Shown here: positions 41,839 through 50,463 of the stretch, in pieces
How the letters are laid out: each line of letters opens with the position of its first letter
Numbering within the stretch: the stretch's first letter is position 1
NCBI GenBank assembly: GCA_015243575.1
Contig: CP042469.1
Coordinates: 4,182,929-4,246,928, forward strand
DNA length: 64,000 nt
Reading direction: 5' to 3'
Source: Clostridiales bacterium
Lineage (GTDB): Bacteria > Bacillota > Clostridia > Peptostreptococcales > Anaerovoracaceae
Notes under the pieces: generated by a model
The model's input: the letters and a program-made list of their open reading frames with translations, nothing else
Told to the model about the DNA's origin: nothing
The model's database searches: none
Made by a program: the position numbers and the translations under genes

Positions 41839-43320
41839 ATGAAAAAAATGGATGCAGACATTATCATCGTCGCAGCCGGATTATCGGGGTTGGCCGCAGC
41901 CGTTGCAGCAGCGGAAAAGGGCGCATCGGTCATCGCCTTTGAAAAGGCAAACACTACCGGCGGTGCAGCAAATATGGGAATGGGCCCGCTGGGGATCGGA
42001 TCGAGAATCCAGAAGGAGCACATGGTTGCCCTCACTCCGGGAGAAGCCTTCCGAAAGCACATGTATTTCACCCACTACAGAGTGGATGCTCGGATCGTCA
42101 GGGAGTATTACTTTAAGTCCGGCGACACCATCAACTGGCTTCAGGATATGGGTGTCAGATTTGCAGGCGTTCAGCGGGCGTTCAGCGCACCAGAGAATAC
42201 GAGACCATATTCAGACGGCGAGTTTACCTGGCACGTCGTTCTTGCGGAGGACGGAACTGTAGGACCACGATGCGCATCAGCAATGACAAAGGCGCTGACG
42301 GACAGAGCCAACGATCTTGGCGTTCAGTTCATGATGGAAACCCCGGTTAGAAAAATTCTCACAGAAGGAGGCGAGGCCATCGGAGTCCTGGCGGTGGATA
42401 AGGACGGAGAAGAGATCGAGTGTACCGGCGGTGCGGTTATCGTTGCGACAGGGGGCTTCGGATGCAATCCGCAGATGATTCAGGAAAACACAGGATACGA
42501 GTTCGGAAAGACTATCTACAACTTCGCAATTCCAGGAATGGACGGCGACGGGCTGAGAATGGCCTGGGAAGCAGGCGCGGGAAAGACACAGAGCACCATG
42601 GAACTCATGTATCAGCTGCCCGACAATATGAATCACTTTATCCTGGATGGCGCATTCCGTCAGCCATGCCTTTGGGTTAACAAGCTCGGTGAACGGTTCA
42701 TGCCGGAAGATCAGATTGCGAATACTACCTTTACAGGAAATGCTATCACTGCACAGCCTGATATGGTAGCCTACTCCATCTTTGATGAGAAGCTGCTGAA
42801 CCATTATAAAAAGGACGGTGGAGACCTGTACTCCCATGTCCATCCCCATGATCTGTACGATCATTTTGACATGCAGTGGAAGCGGGATCTGGAAGCCGGA
42901 TATGAGCCGATTTGCGAGGCAGAGTCGGTGGAAGAGCTGGCGGAAAAGGCAGGGATCGATCCTGTCGGCCTTGCAGATACCATCAGGGAATATAATAAGA
43001 TGTGCGAAGCGGGGTATGATGAAATCTTTGAAAAGGACAGAGCATATCTGCAGCCCATTGGAAACGGCAAGCTTTACTGCTGTCGTCAGAATGTGGGCGC
43101 TTACGGCTCTCTCGGCGGGATTCTTGTAAATTACAAAATGGAAGTCATGGCGGGAAACCATAAGGTAATTCCGGGACTTTATGCTGCAGGTACTGACGCA
43201 TGTAATATCTTCGGCGACAGCTACCCCTTCATTTTATCAGGAAACACCATGGGATTCTGTCTGAACAGTGGACGAATTGCCGGGGAACGGGCGTACAAGT
43301 TTGCCTTTGAGGAAGAATAA
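41839..43320 (+). CDS. FAD-dependent fumarate-reductase-like flavoprotein
   Basis: 493 residues of the FAD_binding_2 family. The dinucleotide motif reads IIVAAGLSGLAAAVAAAEKG (second glycine replaced by alanine), followed by VIVATGGFGCN, and the C-terminal GLYAAGTDACNIFGDSYP and LNSGRIAGERA. There is no signal peptide, haem motif or FMN-binding domain, so it is a cytoplasmic reductase or dehydrogenase akin to urocanate reductase or ketosteroid dehydrogenases. AAGGAG precedes the ATG. It is co-oriented with the ACP and CocE genes and probably acts on an unsaturated acid or its ACP ester. Confidence 0.87.
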   Translation: MKKMDADIIIVAAGLSGLAAAVAAAEKGASVIAFEKANTTGGAANMGMGPLGIGSRIQKEHMVALTPGEAFRKHMYFTHYRVDARIVREYYFKSGDTINWLQDMGVRFAGVQRAFSAPENTRPYSDGEFTWHVVLAEDGTVGPRCASAMTKALTDRANDLGVQFMMETPVRKILTEGGEAIGVLAVDKDGEEIECTGGAVIVATGGFGCNPQMIQENTGYEFGKTIYNFAIPGMDGDGLRMAWEAGAGKTQSTMELMYQLPDNMNHFILDGAFRQPCLWVNKLGERFMPEDQIANTTFTGNAITAQPDMVAYSIFDEKLLNHYKKDGGDLYSHVHPHDLYDHFDMQWKRDLEAGYEPICEAESVEELAEKAGIDPVGLADTIREYNKMCEAGYDEIFEKDRAYLQPIGNGKLYCCRQNVGAYGSLGGILVNYKMEVMAGNHKVIPGLYAAGTDACNIFGDSYPFILSGNTMGFCLNSGRIAGERAYKFAFEEE

Positions 43321-43391
43321 ACCGATACATTACTTCAATAGCGCAGAAGCTTCTGCTGCAATGGCCTATGAGCCGCCAGTGTATTCTGAAG

Positions 43392-43421
43392 TTGCTCCAA
43401 CGGGTTTCTGCGCTGTATAAT
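43392..43421 (+). promoter_or_regulatory. Putative promoter of the flavodoxin-like gene
   Basis: TTGCTC, an 18-bp spacer and TATAAT at 43416-43421. A GCGCAGAA/TTCTGCGC inverted repeat (43341-43348 and 43406-43413) overlaps the spacer and may be regulatory. Confidence 0.45.
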
Positions 43422-43453
43422 CGTTGTATCTATAAAAGATAGGAGTTATAAAA

Positions 43454-44398
43454 ATGGCTGTAAAAATCATGGGAATTACTGCCGGTAGGCATGACGGAAA
43501 CTCTGAGATTTTATTAAAACAATCACTTCTAGCTTGTCAAGAAGCCGGAGCAGAGGTTACACTGGTTAATTTGAGAGACTTTAAGATCCTTGATTGCACG
43601 GGATGTACCGCCTGCTCCGAAGGAATGGCCAGGGGTAAACGGGTTCCCTGCGTGTTGAAGGCTCAGGATGATAAGGATAAGATCACGGAAGAAATGCTGA
43701 AACAGGACGGAGTCATCTTTTCCGCACCTACATATGATTTGTTTCCTTCGGCCAATTATTTGAGATTCGCACAGCGCAACCTGGCGTATGAAACTGCGTT
43801 CCTACAGGCCATCGGAGCCATTGAAAAGAAGGATAGAGTTGCGGGGCTGATCGCGGTAGGCGGTTCGATGGATTCCTGGCAGTCCATCGCAATGCCTGCG
43901 ATGCAGGCCACAACCTTTACAAATTCCTTCCTTGTAGTGGATATGATTCTTGCAAAGCGTGTTCCCAGTGCAGCGCAATGTCTTCTTAATGATGAATTGA
44001 TGGAGCGTGCCTACCAGATGGGAGCCAACATCATGACAGCGATTCATACCCCTGTGGAGCAGCGCAAATGGCTGGGGGATGAGGATGAGGGCTGGTGTCC
44101 CAACTGTCACTCCAGCGCCCTTGTACTGGGACACAAACAATGGGACGGAGTGCATTGGCCCATCGAATGTCAGGTTTGCGGAGCCGGCGGAGATCTGGAG
44201 AAGACGGAAGACGGCAAATGGAAATTTGTCATAGCAGAAGACGGTCTCAGCAGAGACCGGACCACCGATGAAGGCAGAGAATTCCACCTAAAAGAGATCG
44301 GAGCTACCCATGGACTCTTTTATATACCGGAAAATCAGATGCTCATAAAAGAAAAAATAAAGAAATTCAAGGAATTGAAATTCCCCGGGTTAAAGTAA
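43454..44398 (+). CDS. NADPH-dependent FMN-reductase/flavodoxin-like protein with zinc ribbon
   Basis: 314 residues. About 1-190 is a flavodoxin-like fold of the NADPH-dependent FMN reductase family (MGITAGRHDGNSEILLKQ, DCTGCTACSEG, VIFSAPTYDLFPSANYLRFA). About 215-250 has two CxxC knuckles (WCPNCHS and CQVCGAGG), an uncommon zinc-ribbon or cluster-binding addition. A TAGGAG site precedes the ATG. It probably carries electrons for the neighbouring reductases. Confidence 0.83.
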   Translation: MAVKIMGITAGRHDGNSEILLKQSLLACQEAGAEVTLVNLRDFKILDCTGCTACSEGMARGKRVPCVLKAQDDKDKITEEMLKQDGVIFSAPTYDLFPSANYLRFAQRNLAYETAFLQAIGAIEKKDRVAGLIAVGGSMDSWQSIAMPAMQATTFTNSFLVVDMILAKRVPSAAQCLLNDELMERAYQMGANIMTAIHTPVEQRKWLGDEDEGWCPNCHSSALVLGHKQWDGVHWPIECQVCGAGGDLEKTEDGKWKFVIAEDGLSRDRTTDEGREFHLKEIGATHGLFYIPENQMLIKEKIKKFKELKFPGLK

Positions 44399-44449
44399 GA
44401 TAGAAACCATAAAGACCCGCATGATACTACATTTGTTCAACGGTCAATC

Positions 44450-44490
44450 ATTAAAAAGAAGCGGCTTAAAATAAACCGCTTCTTTTTAAT
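44450..44490. terminator. Bidirectional terminator between convergent genes
   Basis: ATTAAAAAGAAGCGG pairs with CCGCTTCTTTTTAAT, with A and T runs on the two sides, between the flavodoxin-like gene (+) and the Fe-S gene (-). Confidence 0.9.
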
Positions 44491-44542
44491 GTGTCATTAT
44501 GGTGTGCGAATAAGGAACCCCAGAGCCTAAGCCGGGGGTGTA

Positions 44543-45193
44543 TTATTCTTCACCACCTGGTCTGCGTCGGCGTCTTGCACCTTCAGAGAAGGAACCGACC
44601 GCAATCGGACTTTCCGGACATCTGGGCTTCATAGCGCCTGCCTTCAGAAAAGCATGCTCCGGACAAATATCAAAGCAGGCACCACAGCGTGTGCAACGTT
44701 CGTTATCCACAACATGGATAAGCCCCTGCTCTCCTGCAATTGATTTTACAGAACATACGGAAGCGCATTGATTGCAGCCTGAACATTTTGAGGGATCCAC
44801 ATGGACCGTATAATATGCCCCGCAAACGAGGGCAGAACATCGCTTTCTGGTAAGATGAGCGTTCCACTCATCACTATGAGTGCTTAAGGAGGTCTGGATC
44901 AAAAGGGCTGTCTTTCCCGACAGCTCACAATCAGCTGCCAGAAGAATCATATCACTCAATTCCTTCAGTAATTCAAGATCTCCGTTTTTCCCTTTGTCAA
45001 TTGTTATATCTCGAATGATTTGCCAAATCTGATTCATACCGTCACGGCACAGTGTGCCTTTGCCGCACGATTCCAGACGGGCAGAAGCAGCAACGTTCAA
45101 TGCCCAGTCTACAGGACAAGTCTTGTCTGCCAGATTAAAAATTTCATTTATTTCCGGTAAAAGAGCACCGGTTTTTCCACAAATACTCATCAT
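44543..45193 (-). CDS. Truncated NuoF-like (C-terminal domain) protein fused to a 2x[4Fe-4S] ferredoxin
   Basis: 216 residues. The first 130 resemble only the Fe-S end of NuoF/HydB (RLESCGKGTLCRDGMNQIW, then LLAADCELSGKTALLIQTS and RKRCSALVC), without the NADH/FMN-binding part. The cluster motif S-C-G-K-C-x-x-C has the second cysteine changed to glycine. Residues about 140-200 are a two-cluster ferredoxin (CSGCNQCASVCSV and CTRCGACFDICPE). The tail is arginine-rich. An AAGGGG site precedes the start. It lies 14 bp after the larger oxidoreductase gene and is probably its electron-transfer partner. Confidence 0.8.
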   Translation of the reverse strand: MMSICGKTGALLPEINEIFNLADKTCPVDWALNVAASARLESCGKGTLCRDGMNQIWQIIRDITIDKGKNGDLELLKELSDMILLAADCELSGKTALLIQTSLSTHSDEWNAHLTRKRCSALVCGAYYTVHVDPSKCSGCNQCASVCSVKSIAGEQGLIHVVDNERCTRCGACFDICPEHAFLKAGAMKPRCPESPIAVGSFSEGARRRRRPGGEE

Positions 45194-45207
45194 TGAAATT
45201 CCCCTTT

Positions 45208-47331
45208 TTATTTATACTGATATGAATTCCACAGCCTTACCTTTTGCAGCTGATTCCGTAAATCGCACTGAAGACACCGCTCTGCTTCGCAGCCAGCCTG
45301 ACTGCAGCTGATTCCAAGGTCTACGAGACGAAAGCTGTCCTGGCGCTCCTCCGATCTGAGAATCGATGCTTCCGCCCGGGATTTTCGGGCAAATTCCTCA
45401 ACCGTTCCGATATGGGGGCTTGGGGTCTCTTTTTCCAGAAGAACTTCACTGATATCGCCGCTGCCGCCTAAATAACGATCGATTTCACTTGCTGCACTCC
45501 TGCCTCCCACGATGGCATCAATGACAGCCTTTGTTCCCGTAATCGCATCTCCTGCGGCGAAAACCCCTTCCAGTGAGGTGGAGTGGTCTCCGGAAGGAAG
45601 CACAGGATAACCAAATTTGTTCAGCTCAAGGCCAAATTTCGGTGTCAGATCGGTTTTTTGCCCTGTGGCAAAGATGATGATGTCAGAGGGGATCACAGCT
45701 TCCGTACCCGGAATCGTATCGACCACTAGCTTTCCTTCCTCGAACCGGAAGGATTCCACGTCGATGACCTTCACCCCCGCAACCTTACCTGGGCTTCCTT
45801 CAATGGAAAGATTGGCTTTCCCCGCATAAATCCGGACGCCTTCTTCCTCAGCCTGATGGATTTCCTCCCTATCAGCCAGCATTTTATCCTTTGCTTCCAG
45901 GCAGATGACGTTCACCGAAGCCCCCAACCGCCGAGAAACCCGCGCAGCATCGAAGGCCACGTTGCCTCCGCCCAAAACAGTGATGATTTTTCCGGGCTCA
46001 ATCAAGGAGACCTTGCCGTCGAAGGCTGCCGCTCTGAGAAGCTCCACAGCCGTCAGGGAGCAGCCAAGTTCATACCCGGAAAGAGGAATGCTTTTTCCTG
46101 ACTGAGCTCCAACCGCAACAAGCACCGCATCGTAATCCTGCTTCAATTTGCCGACGTTCTCAATGGTATGGTTCAGCTCGATTTTTACCCCCGTTTCTGC
46201 GATGGTGGTAATCTCCTTTTGCAGATCGGCTCTGGGCAGCCGGTAGGCTGGGATTCCTGCGGCCAACATTCCGCCTGCTTTCGGGTTTCGCTCAAACACG
46301 GTAACCTCATGCCCGGATTTTGCAAGATAATAGGCGGCGGTGAGTCCACAGGAACCGGCGCCGATGACAGCAACTTTTTTGCCCGTGGAAGGCTTCTGCT
46401 TGCTTCGTTCTTTCCAGAGCTCGGTTTTGTCGTTTTCAACTGCAAACCGCTTCAGGTCACGGATGGCGATCGCTTCATTCAGGTCCGTTCGTTTGCAGCC
46501 TTTTTCACAATATCGGGTGCAGACATAGCCCAGCGCGTGAGGAAAGGGAAGCTTTTCACGAATGACAGCCACGGCTTCTCCGTACCGACCTTCTTTGACA
46601 AGACGCACATAGCGGGGAATATCCGTATGGGCGGGGCATTCTGCCTGGCACGGGATTAGCGCCTGTTCTCTGGGAAGGTCCTTTCGAAATATGCCATCTC
46701 GATCCTGAAGAGCACCGGTGGGACATACTTCAACACAGGCTCCGCAGAAGCGGCAGCCTGAATCTGTAAGAGGCAGATCCTCTTCTGTGCCGATATAGGC
46801 TTCTGCATCCTTCTTCTTGTATTTCAGAACGCTGACGCCCCTAAGATCCTGGCAGACTCTGACGCAGCGGCCGCATTGAATACATCGCTCCATTTCCCGA
46901 TCGATCAGAGGGTTTTTCGTGTTGATCCCTATGGCAGTTCGATGAACCTCTCTCATGCGAACGCCGGTGGCGGACAGATACTGCATCAGGGATTGTAGCT
47001 CACAGTTCAGATAGCTGCGGCAGCTTGTACAGTCATGAGGGTGCCCCGCAAGCATCAACTCCATAGACAAACTTCTCATTTTATCGATGATAGGAGATTT
47101 TGTGATGACTGTCATGCCGTCACGGGCCTCGGTGTTACAGGCGGTAACCGGCAGGCCAGCCTTCCCGTCCACCTCCACAACACAAAGCTTGCAGCCACCC
47201 TGAGGATGCAGATCGGGATGGGAGCATAGATGGGGAATATAGATATCCGCTGCTAGAGCCGCTTCCAGAATGGTCTGACCGGCCACGGCAGTAACGGGAA
47301 TATGATCGATGATCATGTTAAGGGTTTCCAT
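45208..47331 (-). CDS. NuoG-N/NfnB (GltD)-like Fe-S flavoprotein oxidoreductase
   Basis: 707 residues. About 1-80 is a [2Fe-2S] domain (YIPHLCSHPDLHPQGGCKLC). About 98-115 is the His-Cys [4Fe-4S] motif HDCTSCRSYLNC, then CIQCGRCVRVCQ and CRFCGACVEVCP. From about 230 on it is a GltD/NfnB-like unit: CQAECPAHTDIPRYVRLV, VIGAGSCGLTAAYYLAKSG (FAD), VLGGGNVAFDAARVSRRLG (NAD(P)H) and VFAAGDAITGTKAVIDAI. The layout suggests NAD(P)H to ferredoxin-type electron transfer, possibly bifurcating. It is divergent from the pta-like gene across 470 bp holding the shared regulatory leader. Confidence 0.87.
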   Translation of the reverse strand: METLNMIIDHIPVTAVAGQTILEAALAADIYIPHLCSHPDLHPQGGCKLCVVEVDGKAGLPVTACNTEARDGMTVITKSPIIDKMRSLSMELMLAGHPHDCTSCRSYLNCELQSLMQYLSATGVRMREVHRTAIGINTKNPLIDREMERCIQCGRCVRVCQDLRGVSVLKYKKKDAEAYIGTEEDLPLTDSGCRFCGACVEVCPTGALQDRDGIFRKDLPREQALIPCQAECPAHTDIPRYVRLVKEGRYGEAVAVIREKLPFPHALGYVCTRYCEKGCKRTDLNEAIAIRDLKRFAVENDKTELWKERSKQKPSTGKKVAVIGAGSCGLTAAYYLAKSGHEVTVFERNPKAGGMLAAGIPAYRLPRADLQKEITTIAETGVKIELNHTIENVGKLKQDYDAVLVAVGAQSGKSIPLSGYELGCSLTAVELLRAAAFDGKVSLIEPGKIITVLGGGNVAFDAARVSRRLGASVNVICLEAKDKMLADREEIHQAEEEGVRIYAGKANLSIEGSPGKVAGVKVIDVESFRFEEGKLVVDTIPGTEAVIPSDIIIFATGQKTDLTPKFGLELNKFGYPVLPSGDHSTSLEGVFAAGDAITGTKAVIDAIVGGRSAASEIDRYLGGSGDISEVLLEKETPSPHIGTVEEFARKSRAEASILRSEERQDSFRLVDLGISCSQAGCEAERCLQCDLRNQLQKVRLWNSYQYK

Positions 47332-47469
47332 ATTTTATTACCTTCCTTGTTGGGTTTTCATCTTGGAATTCAGAAAAAGCATTGAAAGAAAGGATCGAAA
47401 GCACCATAAGTAAGCATTTGTAAAAAAGTATACATGACAAAAACAGAAAAACAAAAATGGATAAGGCAT

Positions 47470-47496
47470 CAGCCTCTCCGTAAGGCGAGGAGGCTG
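47470..47496. other. Hairpin in the divergent intergenic region
   Basis: CAGCCTC and GAGGCTG (47470-47476 and 47490-47496) form a stable stem. The region 47332-47803 otherwise holds the shared regulatory leader at 47567 and long A-rich stretches, and I see no gene. Confidence 0.5.
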
Positions 47497-47566
47497 GCAC
47501 TTTCATTCCAACGTTGATTTCATTATATACATCCGGTGGAATTTAATAAAGGAGATGTTATTCCCA

Positions 47567-47647
47567 ATTCATATCCAAAATGAATTAGTGTCATGCTATG
47601 TGGATATTTTGAGAATGAACGGCAGATTGTTAAAATGTAGATAAGCA
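47567..47647 (+). promoter_or_regulatory. Shared regulatory leader, copy 2 (before the pta-buk-acpS operon)
   Basis: Same elements and same spacing as 39526-39606: dyad ATTCAT-N7-ATGAAT (47567-47585), GTCATGC, TTTTGAGA and ATTGTTAAAATGTAGATAAG. TTTTGA, an 18-bp spacer and TAAAAT (47631-47636) could be the promoter. It lies between divergent genes and may control both directions. Confidence 0.8.
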
Positions 47648-47803
47648 GAAAAAAGACCTAATGAACAGGATTCATTAAAGAATTGGGAGCATAAAACCAA
47701 GCGAAGTAAAGCGGCAAAACAGAAAAACAGAAAAAAAGCAAACCAACAAAGAAGAATACAATGAAAAAGGAAAAAGACCATCCAGCAAGAAAGGAATTAC
47801 AAT

Positions 47804-48802
47804 ATGGACAGTGTTTTTATGGAGGGGCTGATCGCAAAAGCCAAGCAGAATCCCAAGTCGATCATCTTTCCGGAATCGGACAATGCCAAGGTTTTGCAGG
47901 CTGCCGCAAACGTGGCAGAGCTGGGAGTAGCCTTCCCTATTTTAGTGGGGAAAAAGGAAGTTATCTGTAACTTTGCCGAAGAGAGCGGCATCCCATCGGC
48001 AGCCTTCCGCTTCATTGACAATGCAGACGAAGAGACCGCAGCCAAAATTGTGAAAAAATATCTGGCCCTGAGCGGAGACCTGACGGAAAAGACATTGATT
48101 AGAAAGTCTAAGGACCCACTGTATTTTGCTGCGGCCTGTGTGAAGGTTGGCGAGGCAGATTGCCTTGCGGCAGGAAATACTTATACAACTGGGGAGGTGA
48201 TCCTTGCCAGCCAGATGATGATCGGTATGCAGGAGGGAATAGAAACCATTTCCAGCCTGGGTATTGTGGAAGCCCCCGGCTTTGAAGGGCCAAATGGAAA
48301 CCTTCTGGGAATCACAGACTGTGCTGTGTGCCAGAATCCCAATGCCGGTGAGCTTGCGGATATTGCATGCGCATCTGCTGACACGATTCAAAATTTGCTG
48401 GGATGGGATCCGAAGGTGGCGCTGATCTGCTTCTCGACTGACGGAAGCGGGCAGCATGAAATAACCGAAAAAGTGGTCGAAGCCGTAAAAATTGCGAATG
48501 CAAAGCGACCCGATCTCGACATCGACGGGGAATTTCAGCTTGATGCTGCAATCAATCCGAATGTGGCGGCAAGAAAGGTAAGGCGAGAAAGCAGGGTTGC
48601 GGGAAAAGCCAACATTATTGTATTTCCCGATCTCAATGCGGGGAATATCGGGGTCAAGCTGATCCAGACCTTTGGAAAGGCCTTGGCTCATGGCCCGCTG
48701 CTGCAGGGATTTGCAAAGCCCGTTACGGATTTTTCCAGAAGTGCCCCGGTGGATGAAATTGTCGGAAATCTCGTGATGCTTGTTCTGAAAGCAGGAAGAT
48801 AA
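47804..48802 (+). CDS. Phosphate acyltransferase (Pta/Ptb family)
   Basis: 332 residues of the phosphate acetyl/butyryltransferase family: PKSIIFPESDNAKVLQAAAN at the N-terminus, GNTYTTGEVILASQMMIGM, a FSTDGSGQHEITEKVVEA block and the strongly conserved NIIVFPDLNAGNIGVKL and LLQGFAKPVTDFSR. The conserved blocks are closer to Pta than to classical Ptb, yet it is paired with a butyrate kinase. It converts an acyl-CoA (or acyl-ACP) plus phosphate to acyl phosphate. First gene of an operon behind the shared leader. Confidence 0.88.
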   Translation: MDSVFMEGLIAKAKQNPKSIIFPESDNAKVLQAAANVAELGVAFPILVGKKEVICNFAEESGIPSAAFRFIDNADEETAAKIVKKYLALSGDLTEKTLIRKSKDPLYFAAACVKVGEADCLAAGNTYTTGEVILASQMMIGMQEGIETISSLGIVEAPGFEGPNGNLLGITDCAVCQNPNAGELADIACASADTIQNLLGWDPKVALICFSTDGSGQHEITEKVVEAVKIANAKRPDLDIDGEFQLDAAINPNVAARKVRRESRVAGKANIIVFPDLNAGNIGVKLIQTFGKALAHGPLLQGFAKPVTDFSRSAPVDEIVGNLVMLVLKAGR

Positions 48803-48905
48803 AAGAAACGAAAGATAAGAAACAGATTAAGAAACAGATTAAGAAACGAAAGATAAGAAACGATAGATTAAGAAACGAAAGACAAGATCAGGAAGATAAG
48901 AAAAG
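48802..48905. repeat. A-rich imperfect tandem repeat between the Pta-like and kinase genes
   Basis: Units of about 12-15 bp such as AAGAAACGAAAGAT and AAGAAACAGATT recur several times on one strand. This is low-complexity spacer DNA; no gene. Confidence 0.7.
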
Positions 48906-48922
48906 GAAGAAAGGTGTTTTGA

Positions 48923-50035
48923 ATGAAAACCATGGGAGACGAATTAAAGATTCTGACGATCAACCCCGGATCCACATCCACCAAGGTGGCCTTGTTCCAA
49001 GACGCGGAGGAACTATTTTCCGCTAATATCGCCCATGAAGCCGGGGTGTTGAAAACCTTCCCTGAGATCAACGATCAGTTTGATTATCGGAGAGAGACCA
49101 TCCTGAAGGTTCTTCGGGAACATGAAATCGACCTGCGGGAGGTGGACGCCTTCTCCGGCAGAGGCGGCGGACTGGTTGCCCTGGAAGGCGGTACATATGA
49201 GATAAACGAGAAGCTGTTGGAGCACGCCAGAGCGGGCTTTACCATCAAGCATCCTGCCATGCTGGGAAGTCAGTTGGCTCATTCTTTTGCGACACTGTAC
49301 GGAAAACCAGCCTTTGTAGTGAATCCGCCGGATGTAGATGAGTTTCAGCTGCTGGCCAGAGTTACCGGCTTGAAGAATGTCACGAGAGAAAGCCGGGTCC
49401 ATGCGCTGAACCAGAAGGAGATCGGACTGAGATATGCCCAATCCATCGGGAAGAATTATGAAAATCTCAATCTGATCATCGCCCATATCGGCGGCGGGGT
49501 GTCTGTAACCGCCCACAGAAGAGGGAAAATGGTGGACTCCAATGACGTAGCAAACGGAGACGGGCCTATGGCACCCACAAGATGCGGATCCATACCCGTT
49601 CATTCCATCGTAAAAATGTGCTTCTCTGGTGAATACACCGAGAAGGAAATGCTTGACAAAACCACAAAGACCGGCGGTCTGGTAGATCATCTGAATACAG
49701 CGGATGTCCTTTCCATCGTGAAAATGATTGAAGCGGGGGATTCCTATGCAGAGCTGATCTTTGACGGTATGATTTATCAGATTGTCAAAGCCGTCGGCAG
49801 CATGGCAACGGTTCTGAAAGGTGATGTGGACGGTATCATCCTCACGGGAGGAATTTCTTATAATGAGCATTTGGTGGAGGAGATCACAGCGGCTGTTTCC
49901 TTCATTGCCAAGGTAACGGCAATGCCGGGGGAATTTGAGATGGAAGCATTGGCAAGCGGAGCAATCCGGGTGCTCACCGGTGTGGAAAAGCCTCTTTCCT
50001 ATACCGGAATCCCCGTGTGGCAGGGTTTTGAATAA
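48923..50035 (+). CDS. buk: Butyrate kinase
   Basis: 370 residues of the acetokinase/butyrate kinase family: ILTINPGSTSTKVALFQD (phosphate 1 motif), AFSGRGGGLVALEGGTYEIN, NPPDVDEFQLLARVTGLK, LIIAHIGGGVSVTAHRRGKM and IILTGGISYNEHLVEEI. These features are specific for Buk rather than acetate kinase. It makes ATP from butyryl- or branched/other acyl phosphate. AAAGGTG precedes the ATG. The TAA stop overlaps the ATG of acpS by one base, giving tight translational coupling to a phosphopantetheinyl transferase. Confidence 0.93.
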   Translation: MKTMGDELKILTINPGSTSTKVALFQDAEELFSANIAHEAGVLKTFPEINDQFDYRRETILKVLREHEIDLREVDAFSGRGGGLVALEGGTYEINEKLLEHARAGFTIKHPAMLGSQLAHSFATLYGKPAFVVNPPDVDEFQLLARVTGLKNVTRESRVHALNQKEIGLRYAQSIGKNYENLNLIIAHIGGGVSVTAHRRGKMVDSNDVANGDGPMAPTRCGSIPVHSIVKMCFSGEYTEKEMLDKTTKTGGLVDHLNTADVLSIVKMIEAGDSYAELIFDGMIYQIVKAVGSMATVLKGDVDGIILTGGISYNEHLVEEITAAVSFIAKVTAMPGEFEMEALASGAIRVLTGVEKPLSYTGIPVWQGFE

Positions 50036-50418
50036 TGATCGCCGGTATTGGCGTCGATATCATAACCATGAGGCGGTTGGATCAATCCCTGGCATTTGAA
50101 GATCCGTTTGTATGCAGGACCTTTACGGAGGGCGAGCTTGCGGAGGCGAGACGGAGCCGGGATCCGGCTAGATTTCTCACATCCAGATTCGCATGCAAGG
50201 AGGCAGTTTTCAAGTGCCTAAAAATCAATGGCAACAGTGTTCGTCTAAAGGAGATCGATATACGCACATCCGAGATCGGTTATCCGACCGTTGCACTTCG
50301 GGGCAATTTGAAAAAATACGCGGAAGAGAGGGGGATCGTTTCCATAGAAGTGTCATTGTCCCATGAGGATGAGTATGTTGTCGCCTTTGCTGCAGCCCAA
50401 ACTGACAGCCCAAAATAA
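50035..50418 (+). CDS. acpS: Holo-[acyl-carrier-protein] synthase
   Basis: 127 residues with family motifs: IAGIGVDIITMRRLDQSL (metal-binding Asp), RFLTSRFACKEAVFKCL (K-E-A core) and VSLSHEDEYVVAFAAA. It transfers phosphopantetheine from CoA to an ACP serine. AcpS genes normally sit with housekeeping genes such as alr or ACP-lipid genes; here the start overlaps the buk stop. The nearest ACP-like gene behind a matching promoter is at 39713, a likely partner. This could also be the cell's only AcpS, which cannot be judged from the window. Confidence 0.92.
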   Translation: MIAGIGVDIITMRRLDQSLAFEDPFVCRTFTEGELAEARRSRDPARFLTSRFACKEAVFKCLKINGNSVRLKEIDIRTSEIGYPTVALRGNLKKYAEERGIVSIEVSLSHEDEYVVAFAAAQTDSPK

Positions 50419-50463
50419 TAAGCTTATACCTGTTTAATAGTAAGACAATATGAGGAGGAAAAA

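Noticed and set aside
42277-43161. 294-residue minus-strand frame
   Set aside because: Antisense to the fumarate-reductase-like flavoprotein, which has intact FAD motifs.
49013-49870. 285-residue minus-strand frame
   Set aside because: Antisense to butyrate kinase.
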